A stretch of 10,736 bases of DNA from NCBI GenBank assembly GCA_964493945.1, contig CAZBQG010000154.1:1-10736 (forward strand). Direction: 5' to 3'. Positions 1 to 7,464 of this stretch are shown here, piece by piece. Each line of letters opens with the position of its first letter. Position 1 is the first letter of the stretch. A program made the position numbers and the translations under genes. The notes beneath the pieces are model-generated. The model had not been told where the DNA came from. It saw only the letters and a program-made list of their open reading frames with translations, and did no database searches. Source of the DNA: CAZBQG01 sp964493945. GTDB lineage: Bacteria > Pseudomonadota > Alphaproteobacteria > Rhodospirillales > UBA2165.

Positions 1-132
1 TCCCAAGCCTCGTGTTTTCAAGGCGGAGAATAGCGTTTCAATACCCCATCGTTCCAATGGACCATAGGCCGGTCATGCACTAACATTCAACCTGGGCCAC
101 TCAATGGGGGCCGACCAGCGGGGGAACGGATA
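1..132. other. Left-edge noncoding stretch upstream of the FAH-family gene
   Basis: I see no supportable gene here. It should carry the promoter of the four-gene + strand unit, but no convincing -35/-10 pair stands out. A purine-rich GGGGAA at 121-126, six bases before the ATG at 133, is the only ribosome-binding-like site. The stretch could also hold the tail of a gene that begins outside the window. Confidence 0.4.
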
Positions 133-1194
133 ATGAAACTGGTGACTTTTTCGGTGGTGGGGCCGGGCGGGCGGGAAAACCGCCTGGGCATCCTGGTGGA
201 TGGTGACGAAACCGGCCGGGTGGCGGACGCGACCAATTGTTACGCCGCCCATCTGGCACACGGTACGGATGAGCCCCTGCCCCGGGAATTGGCCGTATTG
301 CGCACACCGCCCGACATGTTGGGCTGGCTTGAGGGAGGGGGCAAATCCCTGGAGGCGGCGAAAGCCGGTCTGGGTTTTGCAAATGAATGCCTGAAATCGG
401 ATGCCAAGCTGGAAGGGCTGGATGGCGCGCCATTGATTTATGAGCGGCAAGATATCCGCCTGGAGTCCCCCCTGCCCTGGCCCACATCCTTCAGGGATTT
501 TTCGGTCTATGAAGACCATATGTCCAAATCCCCCCTGGCCCAGCCGGGGACACCCAAGGGCAAGCGCCCAGCATTTTATAAGTTCCCGACCTATTATAAA
601 GGGCTGCCCAGTTCCTTCGCCGGGCCTGAAGATCCGGTTCCCTTTCCCTATTTCACCAAGATGCTGGATCTGGAATTGGAGATCGCCATCATCGTCGGGC
701 GCGAAGGGCGCAATCTAAGCGTCGAGGAAGCGGGGGATTACATCGCCGGCTATGCCCTGCTGGTGGACAGCAGCGGGCGCGACCATTTCGACCGGGAATT
801 TCTGGGCCCCACCAAGAACAAGGATTTCCACGTGGCCATGGGCCCCTTTCTGGTAACCGCCGATGAGACCAATGATCAGGACAAAAGGGGCCGCCTATCG
901 GTGGAGGGTGAGACCTGGTGGGAAGGCAATACGTCGGACGGCCGTCAATATCTGGCCGAACATCTTATCGCCTATGCGTCCGACAATGAATCCATCTATC
1001 CCGGCGACGTGCTGGGCACGGGAACCATCGGGGCATCTTGTTCCATGGATACGGGGCGCTGGATCGAGGTGGGCCAAACGGCTAAATTCGAAATCGAAGG
1101 ACTGGGCGCCATGGAGCTTGAGGTGGTCCAGGGCGATCATGAGGTCGATCACATCAACGGTATGGAGGGGCTGCTGAAAGCTCCGGGGGGATGA
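133..1194 (+). CDS. Fumarylacetoacetate hydrolase (FAH) family protein
   Basis: A 353-aa cytosolic metal-dependent hydrolase of the FAH superfamily, whose members cleave or hydrate beta-diketo and 2-oxo acids late in aromatic catabolism. Visible landmarks: D122-F-S-V-Y-E-D-H129, matching the spacing of the metal-ligand Asp and catalytic His of true fumarylacetoacetases; the metal pair E181-x-E183 in LDLELEIAIIVGREG; IAGYALLVDSSGRD with ligand D212; K230 in TKNKDFHVAMGPF; and the C-terminal GDVLGTGTIGASCSMD glycine loop near 291-306. The family core is therefore complete, and the N-terminal ~115 residues form the usual cap domain. ATG at 133 is preceded by GGGGAA. The TGA overlaps the next ATG (ATGA), implying translational coupling with the flavin monooxygenase. 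The presence of the His makes a fumarylacetoacetase-like C-C hydrolase more likely than a simple decarboxylase or isomerase (inference). The exact substrate is unknown. Confidence 0.93.
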   Translation: MKLVTFSVVGPGGRENRLGILVDGDETGRVADATNCYAAHLAHGTDEPLPRELAVLRTPPDMLGWLEGGGKSLEAAKAGLGFANECLKSDAKLEGLDGAPLIYERQDIRLESPLPWPTSFRDFSVYEDHMSKSPLAQPGTPKGKRPAFYKFPTYYKGLPSSFAGPEDPVPFPYFTKMLDLELEIAIIVGREGRNLSVEEAGDYIAGYALLVDSSGRDHFDREFLGPTKNKDFHVAMGPFLVTADETNDQDKRGRLSVEGETWWEGNTSDGRQYLAEHLIAYASDNESIYPGDVLGTGTIGASCSMDTGRWIEVGQTAKFEIEGLGAMELEVVQGDHEVDHINGMEGLLKAPGG

Positions 1195-2135
1195 AGTTGG
1201 AAGTTGGATATCTGTTGCCGACCCGCGAGCGGATCGTAGTCGGAAAGCACGAAACCGGGCCCATCCTGGAACTTGCCGGCCGGGCCGAGGAGATCGGGCT
1301 GGATGCGGTCTGGATCGGAGATTCCGTAACCGCCAAGCCGCGCCATGACCCCTTGTCCCTGATCGCCGCCATTGCCGGGCGCACCAGCAAAATCAAGATG
1401 GGGACCGCCGTGTTGCTGCCCATGTTGCGCAATCCCGTTGTGCTGGCCCATCAGGCGGTGACCATCGATCAGATCAGCGAGGGGCGCGTCATATTTGGCT
1501 TCGGCACGGCCCGGGACTCGACGGCAAACCGGGCGGAGTTCGAGGCGGTGGGTGTACCCTTTGAAAAACGCATCGGGCGCATGATCGAGCAGATCAAGCT
1601 CTGCCGCGCCCTGTGGACTGGCGAAAAGGTGAATTGGGAGGGCCGCTGGACCGTCAAGGGGCTGGAGTTGGCCCCCCTGCCCTTCACGCCGGGCGGCCCA
1701 CCCCTTTGGGGCGGCGGCGGGGTGCCCCAGGCCCTGTTGCGCACTGGGCGCTATTTCGATGGCTGGTTCCCATCGGGTGACGGCGGACCCCGGGAATGGG
1801 GCGGAAAATGGCTCAAGGTGAAGGAGCATGCCCGGGAAGAGGGCCGCGATCCCGCCAAAATCACCGGCGCGGTCTATGTGACCATTTCGCTGGATGATGA
1901 CGCCGGCAAGGCGGAGGCCGAATTGAATGATTATCTGGCGGGCTATTACCTGTTGCCCGCCGAATTGATCCGCAACCAGCAATATTGCTTTGCCGGCGAC
2001 CGGGCAGCCGTCACCGCCTGGCTGGGCGAATTCGCCGACGGCGGCGCCACCCATTTATGTGTCCGCTTCACCGGCAGCAACGATGAGCGCCAGATGGAGC
2101 TTCTTGCCGAAATCAGGGAAGAGCTTTCCGCCTAA
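1191..2135 (+). CDS. LLM class flavin-dependent oxidoreductase
   Basis: A 314-aa luciferase-like monooxygenase-fold (TIM barrel) enzyme. Family features: VGYLLPTRERI at the first strand, EEIGLDAVWIGDS (33-45), then IKMGTAVLLPMLRNPVVLAHQ (68-88) followed by TIDQISEGRVIFGFG (91-105), the classic flavin-binding core of bacterial luciferase, alkanal monooxygenase and F420-dependent reductase relatives. The C-terminal part has the YFDGWFPSGDGGPREW segment and the late GDRAAVTAWLGEFADGGATHLCVRF typical of the family. Length is normal. Such enzymes use FMNH2 or F420H2, and the sequence alone does not tell me which. The ATG overlaps the FAH stop by four bases, so the two proteins are probably made together and may act in the same pathway, for instance oxygenation followed by hydrolysis (inference). 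Confidence 0.93.
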   Translation: MKLEVGYLLPTRERIVVGKHETGPILELAGRAEEIGLDAVWIGDSVTAKPRHDPLSLIAAIAGRTSKIKMGTAVLLPMLRNPVVLAHQAVTIDQISEGRVIFGFGTARDSTANRAEFEAVGVPFEKRIGRMIEQIKLCRALWTGEKVNWEGRWTVKGLELAPLPFTPGGPPLWGGGGVPQALLRTGRYFDGWFPSGDGGPREWGGKWLKVKEHAREEGRDPAKITGAVYVTISLDDDAGKAEAELNDYLAGYYLLPAELIRNQQYCFAGDRAAVTAWLGEFADGGATHLCVRFTGSNDERQMELLAEIREELSA

Positions 2136-2159
2136 ACCCAAAACCCAGGAGATGCCACC

Positions 2160-2735
2160 GTGCCGTTCTTCAAATCCTTACCCGAAGACGCCGGCCCCCG
2201 CGACGTGTTCATCGCCTATCCGGAGATTTTCGGATTATGGGCCAAAATGGGCGAGGCGCTGATCAACGGGCCATCCCCCCTGAGTACCGGTGAGCGGGAA
2301 ATGATCCAGGCCTATGTGGCGGGCCTTCTGGATTGCACCTATTCCCTGATCGCCCATTCGACTGCGGCCCAGACCTGGGATATGGAGGCGGGCCTGACCG
2401 AGAAGCTGCTGGATGATCCGCAAAGTGCTCCGATAGACGAAAAATTCAAACCTCTGCTGGCCTATGTAAAGAAACTCACCCTGGCGCCCAGCACCATGTC
2501 CCAAGAGGACGCCGATGCGGTATTCGCCGCCGGCTGGGACGAAAAGGGGCTGCATGATGCGATTACCGTCACGGCGCGCATGAATTTCATGTGCCGGATC
2601 GTCGAAGGATACGGCTTCACCCCCATGAGCCCGGAACGGGCCAGGGCGCAGGCCGAAAAGCGCCACAAGCTGGGCTATGTCAATTTGTACCCGTCTTTCG
2701 CCGGGGACAAGACGGACCCAGGTCAGCCCAAATAA
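2160..2735 (+). CDS. AhpD/carboxymuconolactone decarboxylase-like protein with CxxS site
   Basis: A 191-aa all-helical AhpD-like protein. The family signature lies in GEREMIQAYVAGLLDC followed by TYSLIAHS: E47, C59, Y61, S62 and H66 occupy the spacing of Glu118, Cys130, His132, Cys133 and His137 of mycobacterial AhpD. The second redox cysteine is a serine here, so a CxxC disulfide peroxidase cycle is not possible in the usual form. The other cysteine I notice is C193-type distal only by fold, in the NFMCRIVEGYGF helix. I chose the GTG start at 2160 because AGGAG at 2146-2150 sits nine bases upstream; the ATG at 2151 is in another frame. It follows the monooxygenase by 24 nt and precedes the permease by 2 nt. 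Whether it is a peroxidase-like, decarboxylase-like or purely structural protein is open. Confidence 0.88.
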   Translation: MPFFKSLPEDAGPRDVFIAYPEIFGLWAKMGEALINGPSPLSTGEREMIQAYVAGLLDCTYSLIAHSTAAQTWDMEAGLTEKLLDDPQSAPIDEKFKPLLAYVKKLTLAPSTMSQEDADAVFAAGWDEKGLHDAITVTARMNFMCRIVEGYGFTPMSPERARAQAEKRHKLGYVNLYPSFAGDKTDPGQPK

Positions 2736-2737
2736 AC

Positions 2738-3616
2738 ATGAGCCAGCCGGCTGCCCCTTACCCTTTTATCCTGAGCGTCTTTTGGGCCTGTTCGGGTGCC
2801 TTCTTCTTTGCCCTGATGCTGGCCAGCGTCCATTTCATGCAAGGCAAGTTCGATGCCTTCGAGATCGTCTTCGTCAGGGCCATCGTCGGGCTGTTCATGA
2901 TCATTCCCCTGGTATCCCGTTCCGGCGTGAAGACCCTTGGCACCACGAACCTGCCCCTTCACATTATCCGCACCTTGTTCGGCCTTTTTGCCATGGCGAC
3001 GCTTTATTACGCCATCGCCGTCAAACCCATCGCCGAGGTGATCGCGCTGACCTTCCTGATCCCTCTCTTCACAACCATCGCCGCTGGTCTGGTGTTGCGC
3101 GAGACCGTCGGGCTTCACCGCTGGGCGGCGACCCTGGTGGGGTTTGCGGGCGCCATGGTCATCATCCGGCCGGGTATCATGGAAATTGATCTGCCGGTCA
3201 TCCTGGTGGTGATTTCATCGGCCCTTTACGCGGGCGCCTGGTTGAGCGTCAAACTTCTCACCCGAACGAATGAGCCTAGCGTGACCGTCTTCTGGCTGAA
3301 CCTGTTGATGGTACCGTTGACCGCCATTCCCCTGGTGTTTTTATGGGTGACGCCCGGCTGGGACGATCTGGCGCCCCTGCTGATCATGGCTGTTTCGGGC
3401 TGGGCTGCCCATTATTGCCAAGCGCGGGCCTTCAAAAACTCGGATGCCAGCGCCGTCATGCCCTTCGATTTTCTGCGCCTGCCCTTAGGCGCGCTGTTTG
3501 GATATCTGATGTTTGCCGAATTGGTCGATATTTGGGTTTGGACCGGCTCGGTGATCATCTTTGGCGCCGGGTATTACATCACCCGGCGCGAGGTGATTGA
3601 GAACAAGCGCTATTAG
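2738..3616 (+). CDS. EamA/DMT superfamily permease
   Basis: A 292-aa inner-membrane protein with about ten hydrophobic helices in two EamA repeats, the usual size for the drug/metabolite transporter superfamily. The first repeat ends in WAATLVGFAGAMVIIRPG. The second ends in FDFLRLPLGALFGYLMFAE and then WTGSVIIFGAGYYITRREV, both hallmark EamA endings. The start at 2738 (MSQPAAPYPF) was chosen because the longer open frame upstream lies inside the preceding gene; only two bases separate it from that gene's stop and there is no good Shine-Dalgarno of its own, which points to translational coupling. Members export or import metabolites, amino acids or drugs, and the substrate here is unknown. 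Its place at the end of the catabolic-looking unit suggests transport of a pathway substrate or product. Its TAG overlaps the stop codon of the convergent MFS gene. Confidence 0.92.
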   Translation: MSQPAAPYPFILSVFWACSGAFFFALMLASVHFMQGKFDAFEIVFVRAIVGLFMIIPLVSRSGVKTLGTTNLPLHIIRTLFGLFAMATLYYAIAVKPIAEVIALTFLIPLFTTIAAGLVLRETVGLHRWAATLVGFAGAMVIIRPGIMEIDLPVILVVISSALYAGAWLSVKLLTRTNEPSVTVFWLNLLMVPLTAIPLVFLWVTPGWDDLAPLLIMAVSGWAAHYCQARAFKNSDASAVMPFDFLRLPLGALFGYLMFAELVDIWVWTGSVIIFGAGYYITRREVIENKRY

Positions 3617-4824
3617 CCGGCCGGCTGGGGCTGAGGAGCCTGAGCCGGCTCTTCCCGGATCGGCATATGGATCAGTGCCGCCAACACGCCCAAGGCAATG
3701 GCGATCTGCCAGACCACCGTATAGGACCCGGTCTCATCAAACAAAAGCCCGCCCAGCCAGACCGAGGTAAATGAGCCAAGCTGATGCGAGGCGAAGACAA
3801 TCCCGGCCAGGGTCGCCAGATATTTCAGCCCGAAGAAATGCCCGACCAAGGCGCTGGTCAGGGGTACGGTGGCCAGCCACAGGAACCCCAGCGAACCGCC
3901 AAAGATCAAAACCGAGACCGGCGACACGGGAACCATGAGGAAGATGGCGAACACCATGGAGCGCGAAAAATATAGAAAGCTAAGCAGATATTTCTTGGGA
4001 TATTTATCGCCCAGCCAGCCAAACAATAAGGTGCCGATCAAATTGGCTATGCCGATCATGCTGATGGTCATTCCCGGCAGCCATTCCGGCATATCCAAGG
4101 TCATCAGATAGGTGGGCAGATGGGCCATGATGAACATGACCTGGAAGCCGCACACATAAAAGCCGGCGGTGAGATAGAGATAACTGCGATGGCGGCGGGC
4201 CCGGGCCAAAGTCTGGAGCAAGCCCTCAGTGGCGCGGCCCTTGGCCGATGAGGCACCCCCGTCCGAGCGCCCGGTCAAAATGACCGAAAGGGGGATGATG
4301 ATACCCATCAGGACGGCCATCACAATCAGCGCATCGATCCAGCCAAAAGCGTTGATGGTGAACTGGTTGAGGGGTGCGATGAGAATCTGACCACCCGTGC
4401 CGATGGATGAGGAGATACCAAAAAAAAGTGTGCGGCGGTTTTCCGGCACGTTGCGCGCCACCACCGACAGGATAACCGCCCAGGTCAGCCCTGATCCGGA
4501 AATGCCCAGGATAATTCCAGTGCTGACATGGAGCTCCCAGACCGCCTCGGCATTGGCCAGCATAAGCAGCCCAAAAATCTGGAGGACGGCGGAGGTGGCA
4601 ATCACCTTGCCCGAGCCAAATTTATCGGACAGCGCTCCGATCAGGGGCTGGGACAATCCCCACATCAGGTTCTGGATCGCCAGGGAAAGAGAAAAGGCGG
4701 CGATCCCGATCCCGAAGCTTTGGGAAATCGGCGTCTGAAACAGGCCGAAACTTTGCCGCATGCCCATGGACAGAAGAATGACCAGACTGGCGCAAAATAT
4801 GACGAAGTAGTTCTTTTTGGTCAT
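3613..4824 (-). CDS. MFS transporter (OxlT/monocarboxylate-porter-like)
   Basis: A 403-aa inner-membrane carrier with about twelve hydrophobic segments. The N-terminus shows the GMRQSFGLFQTPISQSFG stretch typical of bacterial monocarboxylate/oxalate-formate antiporter-like MFS proteins, and GALSDKFGSGK (63-73) is MFS motif A between helices 2 and 3. The central loop (about 205-225) is short and charged, and the tail is proline-rich (PAQAPQPQPAG). I place the start at the ATG at 4824: the frame stays open up to 4929, but that part overlaps the upstream gene and does not look like an MFS N-terminus. Its start lies 11 nt after the stop of the 117-aa gene, so the two are probably co-transcribed. 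The stop overlaps the end of the permease gene on the other strand. Likely cargo is a small organic acid (family inference); the actual substrate is unknown. Confidence 0.92.
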   Translation of the reverse strand: MTKKNYFVIFCASLVILLSMGMRQSFGLFQTPISQSFGIGIAAFSLSLAIQNLMWGLSQPLIGALSDKFGSGKVIATSAVLQIFGLLMLANAEAVWELHVSTGIILGISGSGLTWAVILSVVARNVPENRRTLFFGISSSIGTGGQILIAPLNQFTINAFGWIDALIVMAVLMGIIIPLSVILTGRSDGGASSAKGRATEGLLQTLARARRHRSYLYLTAGFYVCGFQVMFIMAHLPTYLMTLDMPEWLPGMTISMIGIANLIGTLLFGWLGDKYPKKYLLSFLYFSRSMVFAIFLMVPVSPVSVLIFGGSLGFLWLATVPLTSALVGHFFGLKYLATLAGIVFASHQLGSFTSVWLGGLLFDETGSYTVVWQIAIALGVLAALIHMPIREEPAQAPQPQPAG

Positions 4825-4835
4825 GGAAAGACCGC

Positions 4836-5189
4836 TCACCCGATAATTTTGCGCAACTCGAAACGGCGGTTGGAGGTATAGGGCCGGACATCTCCGGGCC
4901 AACGGCCGGCTTCCACGGCATCTTGCCATTCCTGCGTTGCTAGGACTTCCGGATCGTCAATTTCGTAAATGGCCGTGAAGCGGGGTTCCGCCGACATGTC
5001 GATATCCTGCAACTGGCCACCGAGAAGCACCTTTGCCGATTGGCCTTCCGAGCGGGAGACCGAACGGATGCCCGGCAGTTTCAGAATCCCGGGGATATGC
5101 TCCTTTTCATAAACCTCATGGAATAATTCTTCCTTATCCGGATCGATATCCATGCTGATGATGAGCAGATATTTGGTTGCGGGGGGCAT
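4836..5189 (-). CDS. 117-aa protein, probable dimeric alpha/beta-barrel fold (EthD/Dabb-like)
   Basis: A small soluble protein I cannot name precisely. The pattern is that of a ferredoxin-like dimeric alpha/beta barrel: strand YLLIISMDID (7-16), helix KEELFHEVYEKEHIP (19-33) carrying the conserved-looking E30-H31-I-P, then LKLPGIRSVSRSE (36-48) and a late strand RFTAIYEIDDPEVLATQEW. EthD-like, Dabb and related proteins of unknown function share the helix-HxP-LPG-strand layout. No catalytic set is evident. The ATG at 5189 has GGAGA (5200-5204, minus strand) ten bases upstream. It lies between the decayed CoxL gene and the MFS gene, 11 nt before the latter. Such proteins often accompany aromatic or polyketide catabolism, but a role here is inference only. 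Confidence 0.8.
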   Translation of the reverse strand: MPPATKYLLIISMDIDPDKEELFHEVYEKEHIPGILKLPGIRSVSRSEGQSAKVLLGGQLQDIDMSAEPRFTAIYEIDDPEVLATQEWQDAVEAGRWPGDVRPYTSNRRFELRKIIG

Positions 5190-5268
5190 GATGGGAATGT
5201 CTCCATGTCAAAGGGTCTGGAACGGATCATAGCCACACCTGCGCTGGATTGCACGGGGCACATCTCGG

Positions 5269-7062
5269 CTAACCGCCTTTTTTAACGGCGCGCCAGATGG
5301 TTTCGGGCGTCGCGGGCATTTGAATATGCGCCACGCCCAGGGGCGCCAGCACATCTAATATGGCATGGATGACGGCAGGTGGTGCGCCCACCGTACCCGA
5401 TTCACCCGCCCCCTTCACGCCCAGCGGATTGGTCAGGCAGGACACCTGGATATCGTCCAAAAATAAAATCCGGAAAATCATCGGCCCGGAGCATGCAGTA
5501 ATCCATGAAGTTGCCGCTCAACAACTGCCCTGTCTCCGGCTCAAACGCCACCTGTTCCAGTAATGTCTAGCCGATGCCTTGTGCCAGACCATCATGAATT
5601 TGGCCCGCGAACAAAAGAGGATTGATGATCACGCCCGAATCATCCACCGCCGAGTAGCGCATGATTTTCACGGCCTCGGTTTCGGTGTCCACTTCCACCT
5701 CGCAGATATGGCAGCCATTGGATAATTGGCACCGGTAGGCGAAAAGCTGCCCTCAGCCTCCAGCCCCACCTCCAGATGAGACGGCCAGCCGGCCAGGGCG
5801 TAAGACGCCTGGGCCACTTCGTCAATCGCAACGCCGCGGTCGGTGCCGGAAATTTTGTAGGCGCCATCAGCGAATTCCACATCACCTTCGGCTGCTTCCA
5901 GAATATGCGCCGCCTGAATGCGCCCTTTTTCGACGATTCGGTCCGCCGCCACTTTCAGTGCGGCACCGCCGACGGTCATGGAGCGCGACCCAAAGGTGCC
6001 CCGCCCGAAAAACACACTGTCCGTATCGCCCTGCACCAGGCGGATGGACTGGAACGGCACGCCCAGCCATTTGGTGAGCATCTGGGCATAGCTGGTTTCG
6101 TGACCCTGGCCGTGGCTGAGGGTTCCGGCCTGTATGGTCACGGAGCCGGTTTCGTCGAACTGGATTTCCATGCGCTCATTAAAGGGTGCCGCGGATTCGA
6201 TGAAATAAGCGACCCCCCTGCCCCGCAAGCGGCCCACTTTTTCAGATCTCACGCGGCGGGCCTCGAAACTGTCCCATTCCGCCAGCCCCAGACATTTATC
6301 CATGGCGCGGGCGAAATCGCCGCTGTCATAGGCGGCCATCAGTTTGGTCTGGTGGGGCATATTTTCAGGGCCGACGAAATTGCGCCTTCGCAGCTCCACC
6401 GGATCCAGTTTCATTTCGCGGGCCGCCTTGTCCATCAGGCGCTTGATCACATAAATCCCTTCCGGCCGCCCCGCACCCCGGTAGGGGCCGACCGGCGGCG
6501 TATGGCTGTAGAGGGCGCTGAAGGAATATAGGCCGCCGGAATATCATAGGCGCCGGCATAGATCATGGAACCGGTCATGGCCGGAACAGGCGCCGATGGT
6601 GCCAGATAGGTACCGATGGCATGGCTGGTGGTGACCCTGAGGCCCAGGATATCTCCGTCCCCGTCAAACCCAGCTCGGCCTGGGCCACCGCATCCCTTGC
6701 ATGGGTATCGCTTTGCGGGCTTTCGCCCCGCTCGCCGGTCCATTTCACCGGGCGGGCCACGCGGGTGGCGGCCCAGACGACCAACACATCTTCTGGGAAG
6801 ACGCCCCCCTTCATGCCAAAGCCGCCCCCCACATCGGGGGCAGATGATCCGGAAACAGCGGGCCGGTTTGTGGAAAATCGTCTGGGCCAATACGGGACGC
6901 ATGCGGTGCGCACCTTGCTGGCTGCTCCAAAGAGTCGCATGATCATCAGCCCGGCGTTAGCTGGCCAGACAAGTACGCGGTTCCATGGCATTGGCGGACA
7001 GGCGGTTATTGGTCCAGGCTGTGTCAAAACGTTTACTGATTTCTCTGTAAGGCGCGGCTGTG
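5269..7062 (-). pseudogene. Decayed CoxL/xanthine dehydrogenase-type molybdopterin subunit
   Basis: Homology to the intact CoxL-like protein at 7465-9789 runs from about its residue 175-187 to the C-terminus, but in several frames. Reading 5' to 3' on the minus strand: NNRLSANAMEPRTCLAS ends at an in-frame TAA (6959-6957); the frame continues to FRIICP; one extra base in a five-base G run (6836-6840) shifts into DVGGGFGMKGG; one base is missing near 6669-6671 before GDILGLRVTTSHAIG; one is missing near 6523-6524 before FSALYSHTPPVGPYRGAGRPE; then about 240 codons are intact (including LSHGQGHETSYAQM); one base is missing near 5720; a TAG at 5569-5567 replaces the Gln found in the paralogue; one extra base lies in the A run 5459-5463; and the end is NPLGVKGAGESGTVG with the catalytic Glu retained. 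The frame bookkeeping of these five indels is self-consistent. The N-terminal part is absent: the homology stops at the inverted-repeat element at 7068. The gene is not a functional subunit. Confidence 0.9.
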
Positions 7063-7067
7063 GGTTT

Positions 7068-7168
7068 ATACCAATCTGCAAGAAAAATCATCGATAAGCC
7101 CACTCCCTGTGCCAGATTGACATTATATTTTCCATGATTGTTCGATGATTCTTTTTGCAGATTGATAT
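7068..7168. repeat. MITE-like element with 27-bp terminal inverted repeats (copy 1)
   Basis: The left arm 7068-7094 and the reverse complement of the right arm 7142-7168 match at 24 of 27 positions, around a 47-bp AT-richer centre. The outermost bases allow a TA target duplication (7069-7070 and 7166-7167), as in mariner/IS630-type miniature elements (inference). It encodes no protein. The first 52 bp recur at 10685-10736 with 46 identities, so it is dispersed and not merely a local hairpin. It could also act as a stem-loop in RNA. It lies exactly where homology of the CoxL pseudogene ends. The centre holds TTGACA (+ strand, 7117-7122) and a perfect TATAAT (- strand, 7127-7122), but neither has a good partner box. 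Confidence 0.8.
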
Positions 7169-7454
7169 GACCAGCCAAGTCAATACGCCCTATGCCGAGG
7201 CGGCCAATGAGACTTTCGCCATTTTCTTTATCCAGGCAGTCCTGCGAGCCGGCGCGATCAAGGGGGCTCAATTCGATTGGCTCTATCACTGTCTAAGCAA
7301 TGCGGTCGAAAACGACGCCGCGATGCATACCTGGGTCGTGCTGACAATGCGCCTGCTTTATCAAGTATCCGGGTTTCGGCGCGGCGCGCCCGTGGCTACC
7401 GACCCGCCGTCTTTCTCCCCTGGCCCCGCGAGACTAGACCTGCCCCGCCCCTAA
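7167..7454 (+). CDS. Hypothetical 95-aa open frame, doubtful
   Basis: The ATG at 7167 overlaps the right end of the inverted-repeat element; a TTG at 7155 in the same frame lies wholly inside it. The protein (MTSQVNTPYAEAANETFAIF...) has a plausible hydrophobic/helical first 70 residues and then a proline-rich tail (PPSFSPGPARLDLPRP) that looks like translated noncoding GC-rich DNA. There is no clear Shine-Dalgarno. I recognise no family. It sits between the pseudogene and the intact CoxL gene, converging on the latter with 10 nt between stops. It may be a fragment of the sequence that replaced the 5' part of the pseudogene, or not a gene at all. If it is not coding, then 7169-7464 is a noncoding gap in which I see nothing else. 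Confidence 0.28.
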   Translation: MTSQVNTPYAEAANETFAIFFIQAVLRAGAIKGAQFDWLYHCLSNAVENDAAMHTWVVLTMRLLYQVSGFRRGAPVATDPPSFSPGPARLDLPRP

Positions 7455-7464
7455 AGGTCCCCCC

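Noticed and set aside
1149..2054. 301-codon open frame on the - strand across the LLM gene
   Set aside because: Antisense to a well-supported flavoenzyme, composition biased and no recognisable motif.
2591..2737. N-terminal extension of the permease to 2591
   Set aside because: It would overlap nearly 150 bases of the AhpD-like gene and adds a non-membrane arginine-rich stretch; the ATG at 2738 fits the family.
4825..4929. N-terminal extension of the MFS carrier to 4929
   Set aside because: The added 35 residues overlap the upstream gene and do not resemble an MFS start.
5776..6531. 251-codon + strand open frame across the pseudogene
   Set aside because: It mirrors the still-open 240-codon fragment on the minus strand, which has clear CoxL homology.
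5269..7062. Programmed frameshifting in the second CoxL gene
   Set aside because: Five shifts, two stops and a missing N-terminus cannot be bypassed together, so decay is the simpler reading.
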